Positions 10,456-18,695 of a stretch of 64,000 nucleotides of DNA are shown here, in pieces (the first letter of the stretch is position 1; each line of letters starts with the position of its first letter). The stretch is from an uncultured Fibrobacter sp. (GTDB lineage: Bacteria; Fibrobacterota; Fibrobacteria; Fibrobacterales; Fibrobacteraceae). Under the pieces are notes generated by a model. That model was not told where the DNA came from, made no database searches, and saw nothing but the letters and a program-made list of their open reading frames with translations. The position numbers and the translations under genes are program-made. The stretch is taken from NCBI GenBank assembly GCA_946413655.1, contig CAMKLO010000002.1, forward strand, positions 62,001 to 126,000. Reading direction: 5' to 3'.

Positions 10456-11241
10456 CTAGATATCGCGCGTAAAGTCTTGCTGCATGTTGAAACTCGGCAT
10501 TTCGTCGTGCGGGTGGCCCACCTGAACGGCTGGGACTCCTGCGTACGTCGTATGTGCCGGAACGTCGCAAAGCACGACTGCTCCCGCTCCAATCTTGGCT
10601 CCGTCGCCAATGTGGATGTTGCCGAGCAGCTGCGCATGGGCACCGAGCATCACGCCGTTTCCGATTTTCGGATGGCGGTCGCCGACTTCGTTACCTGTTC
10701 CGCCCAAGGTCACGCCGTGCAAAAAGCTCACGTTGTTACCGACGGTAGCGGTTTCGCCGATGACGATGTTTGTGGCGTGGTCAATCAAGAGGCCGTAGCC
10801 GATTTTTGCTGCCGGGTGGATGTCCATGCCGAACTTGCGACTGATGATGTTCTGGAGCATCTTGGCCGGGAAATGCCTTTTTTCTTCCCACAGGGCATGG
10901 GCTACGCGGTAGGCTTGCAATCCCTGGTAGCCTTTGAACAGCAATAGCGGCTCCAGATAGCTGGTGCATGCGGGGTCACGCAAGACGGTGGCTCGTAAAT
11001 CCTTTGTCGCGCAAATGAGCAGGTCGGGGTATTTTTCGTATATGCCGCTGAACATTTTTTCCAATTCCAGGCGGTCGATGACTTCGCCGGCGAGTTGACA
11101 GGCTAGGGTCACGCAGAGCATATCCGCAAAGTTCTTGCGGTTGAGGATTTGCTCTTCGAGCATCAACTTGGAAAGCGGCTCACTCTTGACGAGTTCTTCT
11201 GCTTCTTTGCGGAGGATCTGTTCCATTTCTTCTGGTGTCAT
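10456..11241 (-). CDS. cysE: Serine O-acetyltransferase
   Basis: A 261-residue enzyme that makes O-acetylserine from serine and acetyl-CoA, the first step of cysteine synthesis. A helical N-terminal half (about residues 1-140) precedes a left-handed beta helix. Family signatures seen: DIHPAAKIGYGLLIDHATNI, FLHGVTLGGTG with the catalytic-type His, RHPKIGNGVMLGAHAQLLG and AGVPA. The ATG at 11241 lies only 8 bases after a TATATTTG box, so the transcript may be nearly leaderless; no Shine-Dalgarno sequence was seen. Maltokinase ends 45 bp upstream. Confidence 0.94.
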   Translation of the reverse strand: MTPEEMEQILRKEAEELVKSEPLSKLMLEEQILNRKNFADMLCVTLACQLAGEVIDRLELEKMFSGIYEKYPDLLICATKDLRATVLRDPACTSYLEPLLLFKGYQGLQAYRVAHALWEEKRHFPAKMLQNIISRKFGMDIHPAAKIGYGLLIDHATNIVIGETATVGNNVSFLHGVTLGGTGNEVGDRHPKIGNGVMLGAHAQLLGNIHIGDGAKIGAGAVVLCDVPAHTTYAGVPAVQVGHPHDEMPSFNMQQDFTRDI

Positions 11242-11249
11242 CGTGCGCC

Positions 11250-11257
11250 CAAATATA
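11250..11257 (-). promoter_or_regulatory. TAnnTTTG box before cysE
   Basis: TATATTTG on the minus strand ends 8 bases before the cysE ATG and matches the Bacteroidetes -7 element TAnnTTTG. No TTG is seen at the expected upstream distance, so only the -7 half is supported. Confidence 0.4.
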
Positions 11258-11286
11258 GTAAAGATAGAAGATGGGCGGGGGACGGG

Positions 11287-12471
11287 CTATAGTTCCAGTA
11301 ACGCCTTGGCGGGAATCCAGAACCAATCGGGGCGGAATTCCAGTTCGTAGCACGCTTCGTAGATGGCTTTTGCCAAAATATAGGGCTTGCATTCCTTTTC
11401 GATGGTTTCGGTGGCGAATCCGGAGACCTTGGAGTAGCCGGTGACAAATGCCAGTTGCGCTTCGCTCGGGTCGGTTTTCGCGACGGCACCTGCGTAGGCG
11501 AAACTGCGTAGCATCCCTGCGATATCGACGGCGGGGGAGCGGATGGTGCGCCTGTAGTCGAGGCTGCGCGTGGGTTCGCCTTCGAAGTCTATCATCTCGA
11601 AATGTTTTGTGCCGTTTGCGCTTTGCGTGATGAGTACTTGCCCGAGATGGAAGTCGCCGTGGATGCGCTGTTTTTTGATAGTCTTGTCGCTGAACGTTTC
11701 GCGGAGCAGGTCGCTGTAGCGGATTCGCAGTTCTGGGAGCTTTTCTCGGAGTTTCGGGGCGTATTCGGTGTCCGTCGAATGGTGGAGCAACTGTTCCAGT
11801 TTGTCGAAGGGCGGCTCGACGTTACTGTACTTGGGGCCGCTTAGCCGCTTGAGGCTTTCGTGCATCTGTGCGGTGGACATGCCGAGTTGGAACGCGTCGG
11901 TACTGTCCATGTTCTTGCAGAATTCGCTCCAGGCGTCCGTGGCGTCTGCAAAATGCTCCTCGAGGATTCCCCAGGTATAGATTTCGCCTCTTTTGGTTCT
12001 GTAATTGCAGACGGCGTAAAGTTTAGGGACGCGGCTGCTGTTTGCTTTGTTCATGGCTTCCAGAATTTCGGCTTCGGGGTGTAAGCCCGGTTCTAGTCTG
12101 CGGTAAAGCTTGAAGAAAAACTTGCCGGGAGTACAAAATGCGGAATTACTTTGCTCTTTTGAAATGGGCTTGATGCTTGTGAGCGGCGTCTTGGGGAGTG
12201 GGGAGATTACCCGAAACAAGAAAAATCCCGAGTCGCCGGAGAAAACGGATTGCTGTGCCCCGTCGAGGAATGCGTCTTCTAGAATCTTTCCGACGGCGCT
12301 TTCGTTGTCGATGTATGAGTAAATATCGCTTTCGCCATCGTCGAAAGAAACCTTGAACAGCCTGATTCGCGTGCCGCCGGCCTCTGTGGAATCAAGCGCA
12401 TCTATACGCAAGATGGTTCTGTTTTTCCCCATGAACCAACGTTGTTTGGCAAAGTATTTTATAAGGTTCAT
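11287..12471 (-). CDS. Maltokinase-like protein
   Basis: A 394-residue protein from ATG 12471 (MNLIKYFAKQRWFMGKN). The upstream in-frame ATG would add 27 unlikely residues. Recognisable features: the RWFMGKNR start of the maltokinase N-terminal cap, FFKLYRRLEPGLHPEAEI, IHGDFHLGQVL (the HGDxHxxQ kinase motif), and IDFEGEPTRSLDYRR followed by SPAVDIAGMLRSFAYAG. These match the kinase domain of Mak/Pep2 and of TreS-Mak fusions, which make maltose 1-phosphate for the GlgE glucan route. Here it stands alone, with no treS, glgE or glgB in the window. No clear ribosome-binding site. Confidence 0.82.
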   Translation of the reverse strand: MNLIKYFAKQRWFMGKNRTILRIDALDSTEAGGTRIRLFKVSFDDGESDIYSYIDNESAVGKILEDAFLDGAQQSVFSGDSGFFLFRVISPLPKTPLTSIKPISKEQSNSAFCTPGKFFFKLYRRLEPGLHPEAEILEAMNKANSSRVPKLYAVCNYRTKRGEIYTWGILEEHFADATDAWSEFCKNMDSTDAFQLGMSTAQMHESLKRLSGPKYSNVEPPFDKLEQLLHHSTDTEYAPKLREKLPELRIRYSDLLRETFSDKTIKKQRIHGDFHLGQVLITQSANGTKHFEMIDFEGEPTRSLDYRRTIRSPAVDIAGMLRSFAYAGAVAKTDPSEAQLAFVTGYSKVSGFATETIEKECKPYILAKAIYEACYELEFRPDWFWIPAKALLEL

Positions 12472-12580
12472 AGTTCGAATATATATTTTCTGATTAGAAA
12501 ATATTTTTTTAATAACAATTTTATTCCGGCAAAAAATGTATAATTGGGGCATAGGAGATGGAAGGGTGGATTCTCCTTGG

Positions 12581-12655
12581 AAAAAAACAGAAAGTGTCTT
12601 CGATTATGGTCGATGTTTGGTCGATACGGATTAGGAGAGGGCACTTTCTTTTTTT
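12581..12655. terminator. Bidirectional terminator-like stem with repeat-rich loop
   Basis: AGAAAGTG near 12589-12596 pairs with CACTTTCT near 12642-12649. T-runs follow on both strands (seven or more Ts at 12649-12655 plus, and an A-run at 12581-12587). On the minus strand it closes the 120-residue gene. The roughly 40-base loop carries three TCGAT words. A small RNA cannot be excluded. Confidence 0.5.
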
Positions 12656-12670
12656 ATTCCCTTTTTCCTT

Positions 12671-13033
12671 TTATTTGCCCGGATTGACGAGTGGGGCGAA
12701 GTAGCCCTGGGAACGCAGTGTTGCGAGAACCTTGAGCTGTTGTGAAACGGGTTCGTTTGGTAGCCCTTCAATTACGAATGTCGGTATTTGTTTGATGGGC
12801 TTGAATGCTTCCGGAACATCGCTGTAGTCGCAAAGTTGCCATGCGGCGAGCAGTTTTTCGATGAAATCCGTCCACGGAAAGTTGTCGCACGGATGTATTG
12901 TAAATCTTGCGGGCTTTAGGTTGTCTCTTGCGTCGAGCAGAATACTCCCGTCTTTATAGCAGGCGATAACTGCGGCCATACGGGCCGCATTTTTTGTCGC
13001 TTCTTGTGCGGGAATATTCAGGATGAGCTGCAT
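12671..13033 (-). CDS. Hypothetical protein, 120 residues
   Basis: Not recognised. The predicted protein is soluble, with no signal peptide or membrane segment. It has a mixed alpha/beta look, with SILLDARDNLKPARFTIHP in the middle and PTFVIEGLPNEPVSQQLKVL near the end. It begins 8 bp after the 44-residue frame upstream, suggesting a two-gene unit, and is followed by a good stem with a T-run. Codon use resembles the neighbours. The start is weakly supported because no clear Shine-Dalgarno sequence precedes ATG 13033. Confidence 0.6.
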   Translation of the reverse strand: MQLILNIPAQEATKNAARMAAVIACYKDGSILLDARDNLKPARFTIHPCDNFPWTDFIEKLLAAWQLCDYSDVPEAFKPIKQIPTFVIEGLPNEPVSQQLKVLATLRSQGYFAPLVNPGK

Positions 13034-13041
13034 GCGCGGAT

Positions 13042-13176
13042 TTATGCCGAGGCGAGTTCACGTTGGATGAGGTTGTACTCGTACTCGGAAATGGACGTGA
13101 TTTTTAAAATCAGTTCACGAGTGAGTCCAGCCTTGATGAGCGCCTTGGCGTAATCAATTTTGTTCGTTGTTGCCAT
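13042..13176 (-). CDS. Small protein, 44 residues
   Basis: The frame begins MATTNKIDYAKALIKAGLT and ends LIQRELASA, with an AAGG-like sequence 6-8 bases before the ATG. It looks like two helices. The ALIKAGLTRELILKITSISEYE segment resembles the helical C-terminal tail of Rpn-type nuclease proteins (a weak resemblance, inference only). It sits 8 bp before the 120-residue gene in the same direction. It could be a real small partner gene or the remnant of a longer one. Confidence 0.4.
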   Translation of the reverse strand: MATTNKIDYAKALIKAGLTRELILKITSISEYEYNLIQRELASA

Positions 13177-13387
13177 TTTGAAGCCTTGTTAATTCCAAAC
13201 CAGTAAGAAAAAAATAAATATTTTGGAGCGATATTGAAGGCCCGAAATGAAAATTTTTCTTCAAATTTGCGAAAAATGTGCACTGTAACACGTTGATATG
13301 CAACGAGTTAGCGCTTTTGACGGGGCGAAATGAATGCGTCGTGTCGTGTGACTGGCTTCACGGATTCGGTGGTGTGCCGATGTCTGT
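13177..13387. other. Intergenic region, nothing recognised
   Basis: About 210 bp between the small minus-strand gene and the nitrilase-family gene. No open frame, hairpin with T-run or repeat was convincing. Confidence 0.4.
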
Positions 13388-14185
13388 TTACATCAATTCT
13401 GGCGGAACGATTCCGTCAAGGACGGGGAACGACTTGCGGTAGTCCTTCTCGGCTTGCAAATCGAGTTCGGCGGTGATGACTTCTTCGCTTTGGGTGGAGC
13501 CTTGGGCGATGACGTCGCCGTTTGGAGAAATAACGAGTGAAGTCCCTGCAAAGGGATGTCTTGTGTCGGGATGGGTGCTTACGGCGTTGACGGCGGCGAT
13601 AAAGACCTGGTTTTCGATGGCTCGGGCCTTGAGGAGCGTTTCCCAGTGGGTGCGTCTTTTGGCGGGCCATGCGGCCTGGACGGTGATGAGGTTTGCACCT
13701 TGCTTGGTGGCTTCGCGGAACAGTTCCGGGAATCGCAGGTCGTAGCAGATGAACGAAGCGATTTTCCAATCCTTGATGTTGAATAAATTAATTTTTTCAC
13801 CTGCTTTGAAGGTTTCCTTTTCGGGGAAGAACAAGTTCATCTTGTCGTACGCGCAGGACTCCTTGGGGGCGCTCGGTGTATAGACGCTTACGTGGTTTAA
13901 AAATTTATCGCCTGCTTTTTTGATGCCTGCGCCCATGACGGTACAGTTTGTTGCTGTGGCGACCTCGGAAAGCATATTCGCGGTTTCGCCGGAATCGCGT
14001 GAACTGAAGTCTTCGGCTGCGGCGTCGAGACTTACCGGAATGTAGCCCGTCGCAAACATTTCCGGCAAGAGGATGAGGTTCCCTTCGCTTGGGTTTGCAT
14101 CGAGAATCAATCCCTTTGCTCTGGCAAGATTTTCGGCCTTGCTCCCTTTGGAACTATCTGTCTGGATTAAATAAACTCTAAGCAT
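13388..14185 (-). CDS. Nitrilase-superfamily amidohydrolase (omega-amidase-like)
   Basis: A 265-residue carbon-nitrogen hydrolase with the complete Glu-Lys-Cys triad: Glu42 in LLPEMFATGY, Lys115 in YDKMNLFFPE and Cys147 in SFICYDLRFPE. The GYIP and CYDLRFPELFR patterns are closest to the YafV/Nit2 omega-amidase group, which hydrolyses 2-oxoglutaramate-type amides in metabolite repair; the exact substrate is inferred. TATATTATACGC directly precedes the ATG, so the transcript may be leaderless. Transcribed divergently from the TonB-receptor-like gene. Confidence 0.88.
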   Translation of the reverse strand: MLRVYLIQTDSSKGSKAENLARAKGLILDANPSEGNLILLPEMFATGYIPVSLDAAAEDFSSRDSGETANMLSEVATATNCTVMGAGIKKAGDKFLNHVSVYTPSAPKESCAYDKMNLFFPEKETFKAGEKINLFNIKDWKIASFICYDLRFPELFREATKQGANLITVQAAWPAKRRTHWETLLKARAIENQVFIAAVNAVSTHPDTRHPFAGTSLVISPNGDVIAQGSTQSEEVITAELDLQAEKDYRKSFPVLDGIVPPELM

Positions 14186-14253
14186 GCGTATAATATAACC
14201 GATGTTTGAGGCTTGCCGAAATCTTTCGTGCTCAAATTATCTATTTTGGGGAT

Positions 14254-16605
14254 ATGAATTTTCGCGTTATTTTTTGCTTTGTCCTGTTTCTTGTCGTAGG
14301 AGTCCTTGCTGCTTCCCCGACGATGGTTATTGGTGTCGTTCTTGAAGCGGAATCGGATTTGCCCGTCAAGGATGTCAGTGTCGCCTACAAGTCCGGTAAG
14401 CGGATCGGGGAAACGGATTCCCGCGGTCGCTTTGAGCTTTCTGTTGATTCGAAGAATGCAACGCTTGTGTTCAAGAAGGAGGGCTTTGACAGTGTCTTTG
14501 TGGATTTGCAGGATTTTGCCGATTTGATGGACATGGTAATCACCCTCAGCACGAACGTCACGAATCTTGGGGCGAGTACGATTATTGGTGACGGCGAGTT
14601 CGTCAAGTGGGAGGTCGAACGTACTGTTCAACTAGACAAGCTTGAAGACGCTGCGGGCATGCGCTTTGATATTACAGATCACTTGAGTCAGATGCCTGGT
14701 ATTTCGGGACAGAAGGATTTTAGCAGTGCCTTGTATTATGACGGTTCGCGCGCAAGCGACGTCGCATATCATTTGGGACGTCTCCGTATTCCGAACATGC
14801 GCCATTTGGATCTCGGTTTCCCTGGAAACTTGTCTGTCATTAACCCGCATACGTTGAGCGGGATAGAAGTTCATGACCATTACGGACAAGGACCTTTGGG
14901 ACAGGGACTTGCGACCTCTATCCAGTATATTCCCGAACAGACGAACGGCGAATGGGGCTTGAGAGGTTCCGCCACCCTCGCTCAACGAGAAGTTTTGGTT
15001 GACGCTCCGTTCTTTATCTGGGACAGTTTCCGCTTTGCGTTTCGCACACTTGACGACGGCATTCTAAAGATTTTGGGAGAAAAGTTCTTTACAGAATTAC
15101 GCAAACGCGATGATAATTCTTCTGGTGACGAAAAGGTGAAGTCGTCGAATCCGTTTGATCTTTCTGCGTTTGATATCTATGCGCAGTTGAACGGATCGGA
15201 TTCGCTTGGCAACACAACATGGGCTTTGCGTACGTTGTACAGTTCCGACGAATATAGGATCCGTCAAGATACGTCGAAACTTTTTAGCAGTATCAATACG
15301 ATTGACATTGCCGAAGGGAGCCAAAGCTACTTGGTTATCGGTGGTGAATACGCCTCGAAATTTGGAGCCAGTTACCATGCGGGACTTGTCCGTGAAAGCT
15401 TGAGTGATACGATCCGCGATACGACTGGATTCCGCACGGGCAAGTTTACGGATGAATACGCGAGGACATTTATTGATGGTTACAGCCAAACGCACACGAC
15501 TTTGAGTGCCGGTGCTGATAAAAATTTCAATGCAGATATTTTTGGTGCCGACTTGCGCGGTGCAATTCTCTATGAACATCACTTGGTTGAACGCAGTTAT
15601 CCAGTACCCGGTGGTGAAGAAAGCAGTGATTACCAGACCGGCGTTTTGTCTGGAGCTGCAACGCTTGATTGGAAAAATGACTATTCGGAACATATGTTCA
15701 CCGTGGGCGCCGTTGCAGATGCTGCAGGTCACAAGGCTTTGCCGACGGTCTCTTTCGATATGGAACGCAATTTGTCCAAAAAGGATTCTGCGTACTGGAG
15801 ACTCTTTACGAATGCGGCTTATCGTGCGGACTGGAAACATTACTTTGACGATGGCGACTTGACGGGGCGTTTGGAATCTGGTACATCTCTCAAGTTGGGC
15901 GTTGGCTACCGTTCCAAGTACTTGGTGGCCCAGGTGGCCGGCTTTGGGCGTTTCTACTTTGATCCGTTGCTCCCGCTGCCGAAGGTTTTTGCAAATTACA
16001 ATGACATAACGCCTGTCGATTATGCTTGGGTCTCCGGCGCTTCGGGCTCGCTCGAATGGAAGACGTCGCATCACTTTTCGATGGCGATGAATGCCAGTTC
16101 CGTATATGGCGAGTATGAACTGAAAGGCGGCAGATCTTTGCCGTGGGAAGCGAATTCCCGTTTGGACATTGTTTCTCACTTTAGATATTATCCGCGCAAG
16201 GATTCCATCGTGTCGGTTATCTTGACGCACCATGCCGCATGGCACAGGCCGCTTTACTATTACACCATCAAGCCTACTGCTGACGGAAAGAGTGGAACGC
16301 GAGAACTTAGGGATTACAACAGGTTTACGGATTTGTATAGAACCGATTTGCGTGTAAATCTCGATTTGACGAAGTCGAAGTTCTTCTTTAAGCATGCAAG
16401 ATTCTATCTGGAATTCGATAACATCTTTGCAAAACTCGATGTCGATGCTCTCAGATTCTTGGGTTCCCGGAACTGGCGCGAACGTTCATGGGTGGCGAAG
16501 GATAAGGACAAGAATACCGCTAATGGATATGACTTGGTGCCGTTCATCGCGAAGGGGATGGGACTCAATATCGACTTTGGCGTAGAAGTGCAATTGGGAA
16601 TATAA
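14254..16605 (+). CDS. TonB-dependent-receptor-like outer-membrane protein
   Basis: A 783-residue protein from ATG 14254 (GGGG just upstream); the upstream in-frame ATG would spoil the signal peptide. After the signal peptide (LAASP) comes a carboxypeptidase-regulatory-like Ig domain (GVVLEAESDLPVKDVSVAYK through FDSVFVDL, about residues 25-100). A plug-like region follows (DHLSQMPGISGQKDFSSALYYDGS), then a long beta-rich barrel with alternating aromatic strands, ending in VEVQLGI. This is the layout of TonB receptors of the SusC/FCB kind, although the plug is not classical and no TonB box was identified. The ligand is unknown. A dipeptidase gene follows 142 bp downstream. Confidence 0.75.
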   Translation: MNFRVIFCFVLFLVVGVLAASPTMVIGVVLEAESDLPVKDVSVAYKSGKRIGETDSRGRFELSVDSKNATLVFKKEGFDSVFVDLQDFADLMDMVITLSTNVTNLGASTIIGDGEFVKWEVERTVQLDKLEDAAGMRFDITDHLSQMPGISGQKDFSSALYYDGSRASDVAYHLGRLRIPNMRHLDLGFPGNLSVINPHTLSGIEVHDHYGQGPLGQGLATSIQYIPEQTNGEWGLRGSATLAQREVLVDAPFFIWDSFRFAFRTLDDGILKILGEKFFTELRKRDDNSSGDEKVKSSNPFDLSAFDIYAQLNGSDSLGNTTWALRTLYSSDEYRIRQDTSKLFSSINTIDIAEGSQSYLVIGGEYASKFGASYHAGLVRESLSDTIRDTTGFRTGKFTDEYARTFIDGYSQTHTTLSAGADKNFNADIFGADLRGAILYEHHLVERSYPVPGGEESSDYQTGVLSGAATLDWKNDYSEHMFTVGAVADAAGHKALPTVSFDMERNLSKKDSAYWRLFTNAAYRADWKHYFDDGDLTGRLESGTSLKLGVGYRSKYLVAQVAGFGRFYFDPLLPLPKVFANYNDITPVDYAWVSGASGSLEWKTSHHFSMAMNASSVYGEYELKGGRSLPWEANSRLDIVSHFRYYPRKDSIVSVILTHHAAWHRPLYYYTIKPTADGKSGTRELRDYNRFTDLYRTDLRVNLDLTKSKFFFKHARFYLEFDNIFAKLDVDALRFLGSRNWRERSWVAKDKDKNTANGYDLVPFIAKGMGLNIDFGVEVQLGI

Positions 16606-16638
16606 TTAGACGAAAGACGAGAGACTAAAGACGAAAGG
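16606..16638 (+). repeat. Short-period tandem repeat abutting the stop codon
   Basis: Four GACGAAA / GACGAGA / GACTAAA / GACGAAA words follow the TAA of the receptor gene at once. One of the family described at 17477-17563, 29779-29815, 31431-31572, 44604-44650 and 46350-46417. Confidence 0.55.
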
Positions 16639-16747
16639 AAAATGTCATTGCGTGCCTTTGGCACTTTCAGGTCGCTACGCGTTGAGCAAACCTCATAGCC
16701 CGAAGGGGCGTAAGCCCCGTGCCCATACCCCATACCAGCTTTTTCTT

Positions 16748-17470
16748 ATGAATCGTCTTTTCTTATCTATTCTCTTCTTTGCTGCTTTGGCTTACTCCCA
16801 TAAGACGGACAGTTTGTTCGTGCCGCCGAAGCCGGAGAAGCCTTTGCGTTATTGCGAATCAGCGGAAAAGTGGATTGAATACGCTACGCACAATTCCAAG
16901 CTTGTCGAAATAACGGATATGGAAGGAATTCGCATGGACTTGCGTTATGCGACGTTTAACAACGTAACGGGTCACGACATGTATTGCGGAAACCAGCGTG
17001 CGTTTATTCATAAAGATGCTTTGCCGAAGTTGAAACGCGCTCTTGCAATTATCGCAAAAGAGTTGCCGGGGTATTCGCTTGTGATTTTTGATGCGGCGCG
17101 TCCGTTGTATGCGCAATCGGTTCTGAAGAGTTCTGTTGCAGGGACGCCTTATAGCCACTTCGTTTCTTCGGGCAAAACGGGAGGTCTCCACAATTACGGT
17201 TTAGCGCTGGATTTAGGGCTCGCCGATAGCACGGGCAATTTGCTGGACATGGGCGCCGATTTCGATTCGTTCGAACGTTGTGCGGGAATCGTGGGTGAGG
17301 CGGATGCTTTGAAATCTGGTCGCCTCACGCAAGAACAAATTAACAACCGCAATCTGCTTCGCAAAATCATGAAACGTGCGGGCTGGGTGATGTTGCCTAG
17401 CGAATGGTGGCATTTTAACGCTTTCACGCGCACTTACACTAGGGAACACTATCCGCTGTTCCCGATGTAG
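16748..17470 (+). CDS. D-alanyl-D-alanine dipeptidase (peptidase M15, VanX-like)
   Basis: A 240-residue zinc dipeptidase. ATG 16748 is chosen because it begins a signal peptide (MNRLFLSILFFAALAYS); the longer frame would translate an intergenic palindrome region. Zinc-site motifs are present: HNYGLALDLGL (His and Asp) and the SEWWHF motif (catalytic Glu, His ligand). NVTGHDMY and IFDAARPLYAQ also match the VanX/DdpX family. It probably cleaves D-Ala-D-Ala or peptidoglycan-derived dipeptides in the periplasm. Without vanH or vanA nearby, a resistance role is unlikely. Confidence 0.87.
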   Translation: MNRLFLSILFFAALAYSHKTDSLFVPPKPEKPLRYCESAEKWIEYATHNSKLVEITDMEGIRMDLRYATFNNVTGHDMYCGNQRAFIHKDALPKLKRALAIIAKELPGYSLVIFDAARPLYAQSVLKSSVAGTPYSHFVSSGKTGGLHNYGLALDLGLADSTGNLLDMGADFDSFERCAGIVGEADALKSGRLTQEQINNRNLLRKIMKRAGWVMLPSEWWHFNAFTRTYTREHYPLFPM

Positions 17471-17476
17471 TTGTGC

Positions 17477-17563
17477 TAAGTTTTAGGTTACAGGGGTTAG
17501 GTTATAATAATCAAACTCTGATGCCTATTTTTTTCTAATACCTACAACCTATTACCTAAAGCC
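17477..17563. repeat. Inverted array of TAGGTTA-like words between convergent genes
   Basis: The left arm (17482-17503) contains TTTTAGGTTACAGGGGTTAG. The right arm (17535-17560) is its approximate reverse complement, built of CCTA-CAACCTA-TTACCTA words. The stop codon of the minus-strand Sua5 gene (17556-17558) lies inside the right arm. It can fold into a long imperfect hairpin and may end both transcripts. Confidence 0.6.
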
Positions 17564-18518
17564 TCTTAATGCTTGCGCGTTTCAGACGGTCATTGAGCGC
17601 CATGCCAACGCCTGTATTCGGAATCGGATCGACGAGAATCAAGTCGTATTCAGTTTTGTCGAGGTCGTGCATGAAGGCGTAAAGTTTGGATGTGGCTTCG
17701 ACCATGTCGCCTGTAGCAGACAAGTTTACTGTGGCGGGAATAGGGCCTGCTTGAGTGCCGAATGCGATGCGGACGGTATGCTCGGGTAGCGTATAGCCGA
17801 CCGGAATTTCGCCGTAGTAAAGCGGGACTTGCGGGCGGTAATGCGTATCGCACTGGCCGGGGGCGAGCATCGGCTGGCCTGGCTTGGATGTGGATTCCTT
17901 GATGGCGACATCACCGAGAACTTTCGCGAACATTTCGGGCGTTATTGCGCCTGGGCGGAGGACTGTGGGCTTTTCTCCTGTAAGCGAGATGATTGAACTT
18001 TCGACTCCAACGGAACAGGGGCCGCCATCGACAATGCCTGCGATGCGGTCGGCGAGCTGTGCTGCAACGTGTTCGGCGGTTGTCGGACTCACGTGCTTAA
18101 AGAGGTTTGCGCTTGGCGCTGCGAGCGGAAGTCCCGATTCCTTGATGATTGCCTGTGCAATCGGATGGCTCGGGAAGCGTACAGCGACGGAGGGGAGGGC
18201 GCTTGTGCAAAGGTCGGGGATGCAGTCCTTCTTGGGGAGGATTATGGTCATCGGGCCAGGCCAATAAGCTTCGGCGAGCCTGTAGGCGCTATCGGGAATG
18301 TCTTTTGCGATGTCTGTGAGTTGCGCGATATCTGCGATGTGGACAATCAACGGGTCGAACGTCGGGCGTTCTTTGGCTGCGAAAATTTTTGCGAGCGCCT
18401 TGGGCTCGAACGCGTTACCGGCGAGTCCGTAAACGGTTTCTGTCGGGATGGCGACGACTTCGCCTGCTTTAAGGAGACGGGCTGCTTCGCTTACACTTGT
18501 CCATGGTGGAAATTTCAT
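17556..18518 (-). CDS. sua5: L-threonylcarbamoyladenylate synthase (Sua5 type)
   Basis: A 320-residue protein combining a YrdC domain (residues 1-190 or so) with the C-terminal Sua5 domain. It forms threonylcarbamoyl-AMP for the t6A37 modification of tRNA. YrdC signatures seen: VVAIPTETVYGLAGNAF, AAKERPTFDPLIVH, YWPGPMTIIL, LPLAAPSANLFKHVSPT, and VDGGPCSVGVESSII. The linker SKPGQPMLAPGQCDTHYRP is the conserved Sua5 joint, with the characteristic HYxP. TAG 17556-17558 lies within a repeat arm. Confidence 0.93.
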   Translation of the reverse strand: MKFPPWTSVSEAARLLKAGEVVAIPTETVYGLAGNAFEPKALAKIFAAKERPTFDPLIVHIADIAQLTDIAKDIPDSAYRLAEAYWPGPMTIILPKKDCIPDLCTSALPSVAVRFPSHPIAQAIIKESGLPLAAPSANLFKHVSPTTAEHVAAQLADRIAGIVDGGPCSVGVESSIISLTGEKPTVLRPGAITPEMFAKVLGDVAIKESTSKPGQPMLAPGQCDTHYRPQVPLYYGEIPVGYTLPEHTVRIAFGTQAGPIPATVNLSATGDMVEATSKLYAFMHDLDKTEYDLILVDPIPNTGVGMALNDRLKRASIKRL

Positions 18519-18635
18519 TGTAAATTCGGATTTTGGAAGTCGAAATTATGAATTTTTGTAAAAAATAGAAAATGTAAAGGAATTTAATCTCTTTGTTCTT
18601 CTCGGCTTGATTGTAAATCTCCATTTTTTATGGTA

Positions 18636-18668
18636 TAAAAAGAAAATGCCCGCATACGCGGGCATGAT
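18636..18668 (-). terminator. Terminator of the DUF349 gene
   Basis: On the minus strand, ATGCCCGC (18658-18665) pairs with GCGGGCAT (18646-18653) and is followed by TTTTCTTTTTA. The stem and its flank (GCATGATAA) resemble the GGAGAT...ATGACA repeat family. Confidence 0.7.
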
Positions 18669-18695
18669 AAGGTTGTTGTGCTTTCGCTATTTTGC

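Noticed and set aside
15097..16395. 432-codon minus-strand frame inside the TonB-receptor-like gene
   Set aside because: Arg/Ile-rich shadow composition; the plus frame has signal peptide and barrel strands.
16748..17470. VanX-type vancomycin resistance
   Set aside because: The enzyme is VanX-like but there is no vanH, vanA or vanRS nearby; a cell-wall turnover role is more likely.
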